Assembly: GCA_945907425.1 (NCBI GenBank)
Contig: CAMDTE010000001.1
Span: 1 to 64,000, forward strand
DNA: 64,000 nucleotides
Source: Owenweeksia hongkongensis DSM 17368
GTDB lineage: Bacteria > Bacteroidota > Bacteroidia > Flavobacteriales > Schleiferiaceae
Direction of reading: 5' to 3'
Shown here: one piece after another, positions 9,244 to 16,742 of the stretch
Layout: every line of letters starts with the position of its first letter
Numbering within the stretch: the stretch's first letter is position 1
The notes under the pieces: model-generated
The model's input: only the letters and a program-made list of their open reading frames with translations
Database searches by the model: none
Told to the model about the DNA's origin: nothing
Made by a program: the position numbers and the translations under genes

Positions 9244-9681
9244 CTAAGCTGCTTTGACGTGTAATTCCAATCCTTTGCATTGTACAATAACGGCCTTGCT
9301 TCCCACTTCAAGCGTTTCATTTTCTTCGGAAACTGCGCGCCATCTCGCCCCTTTGTACAGAACAATCCCCGGAGTATTCGGAGTAATTCGCTCCATGACA
9401 GGGACTATTTGTCCGTGGTGTTCTTCAAATCCTTTCGTGGAATTATCCATCGACCGTTTCATCATCGGCCGAAAAACAACAATGAAAAACAAGGAGGAGA
9501 TTCCGGTCAGTGCCCATTGCCACGGTTGGCTGATATCCACCCCCATCCATAACAGTACACCCGTGAGAATCGCGCCTGCGCCAATGAACAAGAGAACAAA
9601 AACGCTCAACGCCAGTTCTAGAACCATCAGTAACAACCCAATAATCATCCAGAGTACTGCGGGAGTAAGCCAGGCTTCCAT
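9244..9681 (-). CDS. NfeD-family membrane protein
   Basis: This 145-residue short-form NfeD protein has three to four membrane helices in the first 75 residues, then a small OB-fold-like C-terminal domain (GIVLYKGARWRAVSEE...GSKAVIVQCKGLELHV). NfeD proteins partner SPFH/stomatin proteins in membrane microdomains. Here the ATG follows the SPFH stop codon immediately (TAAATG), which is strong evidence for translational coupling and a shared complex. Confidence 0.9.
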   Translation of the reverse strand: MEAWLTPAVLWMIIGLLLMVLELALSVFVLLFIGAGAILTGVLLWMGVDISQPWQWALTGISSLFFIVVFRPMMKRSMDNSTKGFEEHHGQIVPVMERITPNTPGIVLYKGARWRAVSEENETLEVGSKAVIVQCKGLELHVKAA

Positions 9682-10605
9682 TTATTTTACAGGTTTATTG
9701 TTTTCTGATTTAATAACGGACATGGCTGCTGATATCATGCTTCCCATATCGGCAAAGTTCGCAGGTAAAATCATGGTGTTGGTTGATTTCGCCAGCTTAC
9801 CGTATTGCTCCACTAAATTCTCAGCCACGCGCAATTGCACCGCTTCCATTCCTCCTTCGGTTTGAATCGCTTCGGCAATTTTTCGAATCCCTTCTGCCGT
9901 AGCATCTGCTACCGACACAATAGCTGCTGCTTGGCCTTCCGCTTGATTTATTTGCTGGATTTTTAAAGCTTCCGATTCCAAAACAACTTTTTGTTTTTGG
10001 CCTTCCGCTACATTGACCGCGCTTTGTTTTTCGCCTTCAGAATACAAAATGGTTGCGCGTTTCTCCCGCTCGGCTTGCATTTGTTTTTCCATGGCCATCA
10101 ATACGGTTTGAGGCGGTGTAATGTTCTTGATTTCGTAGCGAAGAACTTTCACGCCCCATCCCGCTGCTGCTTCATCAATGGCATTGACTACTGCCACATT
10201 TATATTTCCACGCTCTTCAAAACACTTATCTAAAACGATTTTACCTATTTCTGATCGCATGGTGGTTTGCGCCAACTGCGATACGGCGAACATGTAATTA
10301 GAAATACCGTAGGAAGCCAATTTAGGGTCCATTACTTGCAGAAAAACAACTCCATCCACCGCTACTTGCACGTTGTCTTTTGTTATACACACTTGTTCTG
10401 GAATGTCTGCCGCAACCTCCTTCAAGGTGTGCTTGTACGCTAAGCGATCAATGAATGGAATGATCAAATTCAATCCCGGATTCAAGACCGCATGGTATTT
10501 TCCTAGCCTCTCAATGATGTAGGCCGTTTGTTGGGGGACCACTTTTGCCCCCATGTAAAGGGTAAGTACTAATAGCGTGAACAGTACGATGGATAGAGTG
10601 GTCAT
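9682..10605 (-). CDS. SPFH/band-7 (stomatin-like, paraslipin) protein
   Basis: This 307-residue protein has one N-terminal membrane segment (about 3-20), a band-7 domain (about 20-190: PGLNLIIPFIDR, DNVQVAVDGVVFLQV), then an Ala/Glu/Gln-rich coiled coil (EREKRATILYSEGEKQ...). This is the paraslipin arrangement paired with a short NfeD. It probably scaffolds oligomeric membrane microdomains. It heads the operon SPFH-nfeD-MFS-FG-GAP. Upstream, TATCTTTA (fwd TAAAGATA at 10629-10636) is a near-consensus -7 box. Confidence 0.92.
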   Translation of the reverse strand: MTTLSIVLFTLLVLTLYMGAKVVPQQTAYIIERLGKYHAVLNPGLNLIIPFIDRLAYKHTLKEVAADIPEQVCITKDNVQVAVDGVVFLQVMDPKLASYGISNYMFAVSQLAQTTMRSEIGKIVLDKCFEERGNINVAVVNAIDEAAAGWGVKVLRYEIKNITPPQTVLMAMEKQMQAEREKRATILYSEGEKQSAVNVAEGQKQKVVLESEALKIQQINQAEGQAAAIVSVADATAEGIRKIAEAIQTEGGMEAVQLRVAENLVEQYGKLAKSTNTMILPANFADMGSMISAAMSVIKSENNKPVK

Positions 10606-10727
10606 TTTTTACGGATTTTATTGTCCTATAAAGATAGTGGGAATCTAGTTCTCTTTATTTTGTAATCATGATGATTCTTTCAACAATTTGGAATGCTTTG
10701 TACTCCAATTTCACAGGTATGTTGCAT

Positions 10728-10757
10728 AAAAAACGCCCAACCTTTCGGTTGGGCGTT
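10728..10757 (-). terminator. terminator of the cold-shock gene
   Basis: The stem ACGCCCAACC/GGTTGGGCGT has a four-base loop and a run of six T on the minus strand (A run 10728-10733). It lies 41 bases downstream of the cold-shock stop. Confidence 0.9.
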
Positions 10758-10798
10758 CGAAGCAACAAAGAAATCAAAGCGGACGAGCCGCTGAACGA

Positions 10799-10993
10799 TT
10801 AGATTTTGCTGACGTTCACGGCGTTCAAACCACGCTTGCCATCTTTCAGCTCAAAAGTGACTTCGTCACCATCAGCGATGGGTTGGTTGATGCCTGTAGC
10901 GTGCACGAAGTAATCTTCTGAGCCGCCTTCTTCTTTGATAAAGCCGAAACCTTTAGTGGCATCGAAAAACTTTACCGTTCCACGTTTTGACAT
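10799..10993 (-). CDS. cold-shock protein (CspA family)
   Basis: This 64-residue single cold-shock domain has the nucleic-acid-binding motifs RNP1 (KGFGFI, 14-19) and RNP2 (YFVHA, 28-32). It acts as an RNA chaperone or antiterminator in the cytoplasm. It is a monocistronic gene with its own promoter (TTG at 11078-11080, TACTTTTG at 11052-11059), a leader of about 50 bases and its own terminator. The leader is long compared with other genes here, as expected if it helps temperature-dependent translation. Confidence 0.97.
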   Translation of the reverse strand: MSKRGTVKFFDATKGFGFIKEEGGSEDYFVHATGINQPIADGDEVTFELKDGKRGLNAVNVSKI

Positions 10994-11051
10994 GGGAAAT
11001 GGGGTAAAAATTGATACTTGGGGTCCGTCAACGCAACGTGCCCTCTGACTG

Positions 11052-11080
11052 CAAAAGTACCTATTAATTCTTTACCTCAA
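11052..11080 (-). promoter_or_regulatory. promoter of the cold-shock gene
   Basis: On the minus strand TTG (11078-11080) is followed after 18 bases by TACTTTTG (11052-11059), an exact TAnnTTTG with good -33 spacing. It overlaps the stop region of the upstream DUF4403 gene at 11064. Confidence 0.8.
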
Positions 11081-12491
11081 GTATTCCGATTGATTTTATA
11101 TAAATAATTAAACCTTCTTGTGTAGGCAGTGCTTCCAAAATGTCGAGTTGTTTCAAGTTCCCACGCACCTCTAAACCACCTCCGATGGGGTATCCTTGCA
11201 GCATCTGATCTGCCATTTTTTTGTATTCTATTAGATACGACCCAAACTCAAATTTCTCTGCGGCCATTGCCTTTTCCAGTCGTCCATTGAGCATCCATGC
11301 CGCTGCACCTAGGAGGGCATTCTTGCTTTTTAGCTCAAATTGGATGTCGGAAAAAGACATCGTTTTGGTAGCCATATCAATTACCGGTTTTGCGGTTAAA
11401 AAGACATGTCCTTTCCATGGCTTTTTTCCCTCCAAAACTTTGCCCGACTTGTTTAATTTTAGAACGCGGAAGTCTAGCCCCACTTGGATTCTTTCTCCAC
11501 GGGGAGAAAAGGACCAAGTATCGATCAATAATCGACGGGAAACGTCGGGAAAATCAAAGGGTTCATCCGCAAAGGCCTGTTGCATTTCCTTTGCTAATTG
11601 TGGGTAAGGAATCGCTACCGAGAAAACGACTTGAAATCCCTTGGCGTCTCCCAATTTACTGGATGCTTTGGGCAACGGTGTAGGCGAAGCAACTACAGGC
11701 GGGGCAGTAAGTCCGGTGACAATACGTGCCTTTGTCTGCATCACGGCTCCTGTGTGCATGGCCCGACCGTCCGCTCGAAAAGGCTGAACAGCGAGCGCAG
11801 AGGGCGTCAATACCAAGTAAGCGCCCCTCTCTTTATCCAATTCCATAGGCATTTGGACCGTTTTCCAGGCGGATTCTATTTCTTTTCGAAGTTCCAATTG
11901 ATCCGCAATGGCTTTGTCTACTTCACTGCCTATTCGGTTCAATTGACGCTCCAAAACGGCATCCAATACCCTTCGAATGGGAATTTTTAGGGGTCCCACT
12001 TCTAAAACAGGAGATTCTTGCCAAGCAATGTGGGGTGTAGTCTTGGTTTCTAAACCCCAATCGGTCCGAATTTTCATCCGGGTACTCAGGGTGACAATGG
12101 GTTTTAGGGAAATGTCTTTTTCCACGGTTAAGGCAGTAATTCCTCCCGGTACATAACGTCCCTTTGCCCAGATGTGGACAGGTGCCGTAATCATCAAACT
12201 ATCTCCATACCCGATAATTTGAAAGGCGCCCGCTTTGGTGACGCGTACGAGTAGATTGTCTCCTTCAAACGAATCGTCCTCGTACAATACGCCTTGAAAA
12301 GCAGCATTGATTTCTTTTTCTAAAGCAGAAAAGAAAATAGAAATAGGGATGGACACTGTAGAGGTCGGGACTTCTGGAGAAGGATTCACAAAAGTGGTAG
12401 TTGAGGGTTCCACAAGGATATTTTTAGGACCAGAACAGCTGGTCAAAAGAATGGTGACGACAAAAGTGACTGAATAAGGAAGATAGCGCAT
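11064..12491 (-). CDS. DUF4403-family lipoprotein
   Basis: This protein of 475 residues starts MRYLPYSV and has a lipoprotein signal peptide ending LLTSC, so it is predicted to be anchored in the outer or inner membrane. The body matches the DUF4403 family of Bacteroidota and Proteobacteria, which I recall as tandem lipid-binding-like (TULIP-type) domains; no enzyme motif is visible. A GTG at 12512 in the same frame overlaps the GH92 stop, but ATG 12491 gives a normal signal peptide 18 bases after that stop. It lies downstream of GH92 in the same operon. Confidence 0.85.
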   Translation of the reverse strand: MRYLPYSVTFVVTILLTSCSGPKNILVEPSTTTFVNPSPEVPTSTVSIPISIFFSALEKEINAAFQGVLYEDDSFEGDNLLVRVTKAGAFQIIGYGDSLMITAPVHIWAKGRYVPGGITALTVEKDISLKPIVTLSTRMKIRTDWGLETKTTPHIAWQESPVLEVGPLKIPIRRVLDAVLERQLNRIGSEVDKAIADQLELRKEIESAWKTVQMPMELDKERGAYLVLTPSALAVQPFRADGRAMHTGAVMQTKARIVTGLTAPPVVASPTPLPKASSKLGDAKGFQVVFSVAIPYPQLAKEMQQAFADEPFDFPDVSRRLLIDTWSFSPRGERIQVGLDFRVLKLNKSGKVLEGKKPWKGHVFLTAKPVIDMATKTMSFSDIQFELKSKNALLGAAAWMLNGRLEKAMAAEKFEFGSYLIEYKKMADQMLQGYPIGGGLEVRGNLKQLDILEALPTQEGLIIYIKSIGILEVKN

Positions 12492-12508
12492 GGTTTGGGG
12501 AAAATTGA

Positions 12509-15382
12509 TCACGGTATAAGTTGCAATTCATCGAGAAAGAAAAATGTCTGACCCCCCGCTCCCGGATGGTATGCAGGCAATACTCCCGCATTGATTATTT
12601 TAATTCGCAAAAACCGGGCCCTCTGCTTCCCGATGGAAACACTTATTTCGCGGCGCTCGCTAGGGGATGGGGTAAGGGATTCTTCCCATAAATCAACCGT
12701 CCCCAGGGAAGCCCATTCGGAAGATAATTCTGTTTGTCCTTTGCCATAAAAAAAGGACACTTCTCCCGGAAGAGCAATCCAGGAACCGATATCCTTTAAA
12801 AGTCCCAAGGAAACACCAGAGAATTTTCGCTTCTTTCCTAAGTCAATCGTAAGAATCAGATCCTTTCCCTGAAGCCCAACCCAATGCCCTTTGCGCCACT
12901 CTTCATCCCCTTGGATGCCATCCACCAAGGCATCCGAAGATCCTCCCGTGTATTGTCCATTGGGTTCTGAACTGTAGTGTACCGTATAATGGTGAGGAAT
13001 ATGGGTGGACGTGGCTTCCGCAGATGCACCAAACGATCCATCCGGCAGGCGATGGGCTGCCCATAGTCGCGTTGATTTCTGCAATTCCAAAGTGTACTCT
13101 GTTGGAATGAACGTGGCTTTCCCCTCGTTGATTCGCAAAAACAAAGAATCATTGGGCGATTGGCTGATGATGTGCGCAACAGCTCCTCCTTTAAAGGTTC
13201 GGGGAACTTTAATAATAGGCGCTGCTGTCGCTGGTATCTCTACCCCATTGATGTACGGTGAATTCTTAGCCCAAGAAGTAGGGCCTTTGGTTTGGTGTAC
13301 CGTCCAATCGCCCCCCTCCATTAATTCAGCATGATCCACATAGGCTTGTTGTATGGATCGTCCGTTGAAATACACATTTTCCACAGAGGGGCCTTCTCCC
13401 ATTTTTTGCATGCGCAACGTTTTTCCTGTGGGCAGTTGCACCTCGGCCTTTTCCCACAACATTCCCCCGATGGCGTATCTTGACTCTCCGGGTACCAAAG
13501 GGTATAATCCCAAAGAAGCCATCACATACCACGCACTCATTTGGCCGCAATCTTCGTTCCCGCTCAAGCCGTTGGGTTCATTGGAATACAGGGTGGTCAG
13601 AATTTGATGCACCTTTTCTTGGCCTTTCCAAGGGTTTGCGGTGGCATTGTACAAATACGCAATAGCGTGCGACGGCTCGTTCCCGTGAGCGTATTGACCT
13701 ATCAACCCTGTGATATCGGCCTGTTCTCTTCCTATGGTCTGAGAAGTAGCCCCAAAGAGAGCATCTAATTGCGCTTCTAACCGGGCTTGGCCATTGGCCA
13801 CATCTCCTTTCCCAAGGATACGCATCCAACCGCGGAGATCGTGCACGGGAGAAAATGAATATTGCCAGGCATTGGCTTCCGTATAGTGGTTATTGACTTC
13901 GCGCGGTTCAAAGGGGTCTAGCCATCCGCCATTGTCTCTCGGTCGTGCCCATCCTGTTTCTCTATCCGTTACATGTCGGTAGGCAGTGGATCTTAACAGG
14001 TATCGATGGGCCGTGAATGGGTCGCCGGCAGCCAAGGCCAATTGGGCAATGCACCAATCATCGTACGCATATTCCAACGTCTTAGAAACGGATTCCGATG
14101 CGTTTTGTATCGTTAAGTAGCCTTGTTTTTGGTAGGCTTGCAGTCCAAAAACAGGCGCCTCGGCAGTGGCCGTAGCCGCTTTAATGGCGCGTTGCAGATC
14201 AAAACCTCGGTATCCTTTGGCGTAGGCATCCGCCAAGACGGACACGGCGTGGTATCCAATCATACAGTTGGTTTCGTTGGCCGCTAATTCCCACACGGGC
14301 AACCGTCCGCTGTGGTCAAAATGATCCAAAATCGTGGCTAAAAATCCCTCCATACGCTCTGGCTGTAGTAATGCATACAACGGATGCGCCGTTCTGTAGG
14401 TATCCCAAAGAGAAAAAACAGTGTAACGCTCAAGAGATGTGTCTTGATGGATTTGGTCGTCCATCCCGCGGAATCGACCGTCCACATCACTCCAAAGATT
14501 AGGAACAGAAAAGGCATGATAAAGGGCCGTGCTCAAAATGATTTGATCGTTCGGTTGGCCTTCCACTTTCACTTTGCTTAATTCCGTCAGCCACGCTTTT
14601 TTAGTTTCCAAAAGGGTTTGGTCAAACGACCTGTTCTCCACCTCTGCAGACCAATTTTTTTCTGCCCCCTCTTCATCCACCCCGGACAAGGCAACATCCA
14701 CTTCTACCCGTCCATCGGATGGTTCAAATTCTAAAACATACACTCCGGGCTGGCCCTCTGACAAAACAAAAGGAACCGATGCATGAATGGAGAAAAACAA
14801 TCGTTGTTTCGTAGCCCACGCCTTGGAATGCCGATGGCCTTTTGCCGATGTGCTCCCTGTAGCACGGAGAGCATAATCGAAGGCATGGTCCCTGTGTTGC
14901 ATCGGAATCCAAATTCGGAAAGCCGAACCGGGAGGAATGGAATACCGATGCCTTCCTACGCGTTCTGAACTCGTGCATTCCACCTTTATTTTTTCCGTTG
15001 GCAAATCCACCGCGTAATATCCCGGTACTGCCGTTTCTGCGTTGTGCCTAAAGGGCATGGGAAGAAAGTCTGCCCGAAGAGGGCCTGTTTGCGGACGGAA
15101 CAAGACGTCTCCATAATCACTAACCCCTGTGCCAGACAAATGGGTATGTGAGAATCCAAACAGCAAAGAGTCTGAGTAATGGTATCCAGAACAGCCATCC
15201 CAGCCATCCAGGCGCGTATCCGGTCCTAATTGCACCATTCCAAAAGGCCTTTGCGCCGCTGGATGCGTATGTCCGTGCCCTCCCGTGCCGATAAACACAT
15301 TGGGAAGAACCACGTTTTGTGCAGTGAGGAAAAAAGAAATCTGCATTCCCGCAAAAAGGGTGGCAAGGAAAAACGATCGCAT
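12509..15382 (-). CDS. GH92-family alpha-mannosidase, secreted
   Basis: This 957-residue protein has a signal peptide (MRSFFLATLF...). The N-terminal GH92 beta-sandwich carries FIGTGGHGHTHPAAQRPFGMVQLGPD, split by the family-typical Gly/His loop, and SGYHYSD. The (alpha/alpha)6 barrel has EANAWQYSFSPVHD and SGNEDCGQMSAWYV, the regions holding the catalytic acid and base. A C-terminal region of about 250 residues with beta-rich, discoidin-like segments follows. GH92 enzymes are calcium-dependent exo-alpha-mannosidases acting on N-glycans. The start at 15382 was chosen because the 15-codon extension to 15427 would overlap the divergent gene and lies upstream of the -7 box. Confidence 0.92.
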   Translation of the reverse strand: MRSFFLATLFAGMQISFFLTAQNVVLPNVFIGTGGHGHTHPAAQRPFGMVQLGPDTRLDGWDGCSGYHYSDSLLFGFSHTHLSGTGVSDYGDVLFRPQTGPLRADFLPMPFRHNAETAVPGYYAVDLPTEKIKVECTSSERVGRHRYSIPPGSAFRIWIPMQHRDHAFDYALRATGSTSAKGHRHSKAWATKQRLFFSIHASVPFVLSEGQPGVYVLEFEPSDGRVEVDVALSGVDEEGAEKNWSAEVENRSFDQTLLETKKAWLTELSKVKVEGQPNDQIILSTALYHAFSVPNLWSDVDGRFRGMDDQIHQDTSLERYTVFSLWDTYRTAHPLYALLQPERMEGFLATILDHFDHSGRLPVWELAANETNCMIGYHAVSVLADAYAKGYRGFDLQRAIKAATATAEAPVFGLQAYQKQGYLTIQNASESVSKTLEYAYDDWCIAQLALAAGDPFTAHRYLLRSTAYRHVTDRETGWARPRDNGGWLDPFEPREVNNHYTEANAWQYSFSPVHDLRGWMRILGKGDVANGQARLEAQLDALFGATSQTIGREQADITGLIGQYAHGNEPSHAIAYLYNATANPWKGQEKVHQILTTLYSNEPNGLSGNEDCGQMSAWYVMASLGLYPLVPGESRYAIGGMLWEKAEVQLPTGKTLRMQKMGEGPSVENVYFNGRSIQQAYVDHAELMEGGDWTVHQTKGPTSWAKNSPYINGVEIPATAAPIIKVPRTFKGGAVAHIISQSPNDSLFLRINEGKATFIPTEYTLELQKSTRLWAAHRLPDGSFGASAEATSTHIPHHYTVHYSSEPNGQYTGGSSDALVDGIQGDEEWRKGHWVGLQGKDLILTIDLGKKRKFSGVSLGLLKDIGSWIALPGEVSFFYGKGQTELSSEWASLGTVDLWEESLTPSPSERREISVSIGKQRARFLRIKIINAGVLPAYHPGAGGQTFFFLDELQLIP

Positions 15383-15385
15383 GCC

Positions 15386-15393
15386 CAAATATA
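15386..15393 (-). promoter_or_regulatory. -7 box of GH92 gene, 3 bases before ATG
   Basis: TATATTTG on the minus strand (fwd CAAATATA) is an exact TAnnTTTG. Only three bases (15383-15385) separate it from the ATG, predicting a transcript that starts at or next to the start codon. Confidence 0.6.
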
Positions 15394-15397
15394 GCCG

Positions 15398-15405
15398 TAT
15401 TTTTG
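15398..15405 (+). promoter_or_regulatory. -7 box of reeler-like operon, 5 bases before ATG
   Basis: TATTTTTG is an exact TAnnTTTG five bases upstream of ATG 15411 and four bases from the divergent GH92 box. No clear -33 TTG is visible at usual spacing. Confidence 0.6.
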
Positions 15406-15410
15406 CGCCC

Positions 15411-16193
15411 ATGAATCTAAAAAACATACTCCTTCTGACGGGCCTGGTGACCTTTTCAGCACTGACTCTTTTCTCCTATCCCCAAGGGTCCCCGGTGAAC
15501 CGTACCGGCTCTCCTGCCAGCAACTCTTTGACATGTACTTCTTGCCACAATCCTGTGACCGCTGCAGGTGAAGCCATAAATATCACCACCACTATTCCCT
15601 CTACTGGTTTTGTGGCCAATACAGACTACACCATCACTGTAGTGGGAACGGCTGTCAACACTCCCCGCATGGGATTTTCAGCGTCTGTTGAACAGGGTGG
15701 GGCTTTTGCTGGAACCGTTTACCCCATGCCGAACAATCAAAAACTGGGAGACAACATTACACACATCACTACATCAACGGCCACAACCAACGGTCAAAAC
15801 AGCTGGACCTTTCGTTGGAACTCAGGAAGTGCTACCACGGGAGCCACGGTGTATGTTGCCATGCTTTTTGGCAACGGGAACGGTAATAACAGCGGGGATC
15901 GCACCAAAACAGCGCAGTTGGTCTTGACCAAAAGCACCATTGGCCTGGAAGAAAATTCGTTGGTATCCCCATCGTTTACCCCTAATCCCGCCCATGCACT
16001 AACCCGTATGCATGTACCTTCCGCTGAGACAAACCGCGTTCTTTCCATCGTGGATGTCACCGGGCGTTTGGTGGCAAAAGAAACTTTACTCGCCGGGGAA
16101 AGCACCTTATTTCTGGAGGTTTCTCATTGGAAGAACGGTTCCTATTTCATCAGCGGCCCCGGCTTACGAGGCACATTGGTGGTGGCTCACTAA
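15411..16193 (+). CDS. reeler-like (choice-of-anchor V) secreted protein with CTSCH motif and T9SS tail
   Basis: This 260-residue protein has a signal peptide (about 1-24). A CTSCH motif at 42-46 looks like a single c-type heme site. A reeler-like beta domain follows (about 45-180: MGFSASVEQGG, WTFRWNSGS, VYVAMLFGNGNG). The last 75 residues, from SPSFTPNP onward, form a T9SS sorting domain. Bacteroidota have many such proteins, but their function is not established. The start at 15411 is set by the signal peptide and the -7 box; the frame to 15285 would run antisense into GH92. It is the first gene of an operon with NlpC and CotH. Confidence 0.82.
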   Translation: MNLKNILLLTGLVTFSALTLFSYPQGSPVNRTGSPASNSLTCTSCHNPVTAAGEAINITTTIPSTGFVANTDYTITVVGTAVNTPRMGFSASVEQGGAFAGTVYPMPNNQKLGDNITHITTSTATTNGQNSWTFRWNSGSATTGATVYVAMLFGNGNGNNSGDRTKTAQLVLTKSTIGLEENSLVSPSFTPNPAHALTRMHVPSAETNRVLSIVDVTGRLVAKETLLAGESTLFLEVSHWKNGSYFISGPGLRGTLVVAH

Positions 16194-16205
16194 ATCAGGA
16201 GAGGA

Positions 16206-16739
16206 ATGCAACGGTACTTGTTCTGGGTGTGTGCACTCCTCTGTTTCCACTCTCTACAAGGGCAAGAAGTTCCCCTTTGGGGCGGCGTAAGAGATTCCAT
16301 TGTGCTGCCGGCAGATTCTTCTCTGGTTTTGATTCCCAATGATGCGTACATCGACGAAATTGTTGCTTTTGGTAAGTCCCTCCTAGGACGACCTTACCGA
16401 TCTGGCGGAAAAACTCCCGCAGGATTTGATTGCAGTGGATTTCTCTACTACACCTTTGGGAATTTTGGATACAAAATGCCCTCACACAGCGGAGACTATG
16501 CGCACCGCGGTGCGGCTGTTTCCTATGGCCAGTGGGAGAAAGGCGATTTTTTGCTCTTTTCCGGGCGAGGTCGTCGGGGGATTGGACACGTCGCTTTGGT
16601 CATTGCTGTTGAACCCGGCGCGGTCTGGATGCTCCATTCCGGAAGTCCAGGTGTTGTGGTTCAGAATTTCTTGGCCATGCCCTATTATACCAGGCGATAC
16701 GTTGGCGCGCGTAGACTCTTTATGACGCCCTATCTTTGA
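16206..16739 (+). CDS. NlpC/P60-family secreted peptidase
   Basis: This 177-residue protein has a signal peptide ending near LQGQ (residue 20) and an NlpC/P60 domain: catalytic Cys76 in GFDCSGF and His128 in GIGHVALV, with His144 as the likely third polar residue. Such enzymes cut gamma-D-Glu-diaminopimelate bonds in peptidoglycan stems in the periplasm. GGAGAGGA just before the ATG is one of the few Shine-Dalgarno-like sites in the window, which suits an internal operon gene 12 bases after the preceding stop. Confidence 0.92.
   Translation: MQRYLFWVCALLCFHSLQGQEVPLWGGVRDSIVLPADSSLVLIPNDAYIDEIVAFGKSLLGRPYRSGGKTPAGFDCSGFLYYTFGNFGYKMPSHSGDYAHRGAAVSYGQWEKGDFLLFSGRGRRGIGHVALVIAVEPGAVWMLHSGSPGVVVQNFLAMPYYTRRYVGARRLFMTPYL
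16731..16738 (+). promoter_or_regulatory. possible -7 box overlapping nlpC stop
   Basis: TATCTTTG is an exact TAnnTTTG, four bases before the CotH-gene ATG at 16743. It also encodes the last Tyr-Leu codons and most of the stop of the NlpC gene, so it may be coincidence. Confidence 0.35.
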
Positions 16740-16742
16740 TAG

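Noticed and set aside
9210-9365. N-terminal extension of the FucP-like transporter
   Set aside because: It overlaps nfeD, is charged and lacks membrane character; the family start is at 9209.
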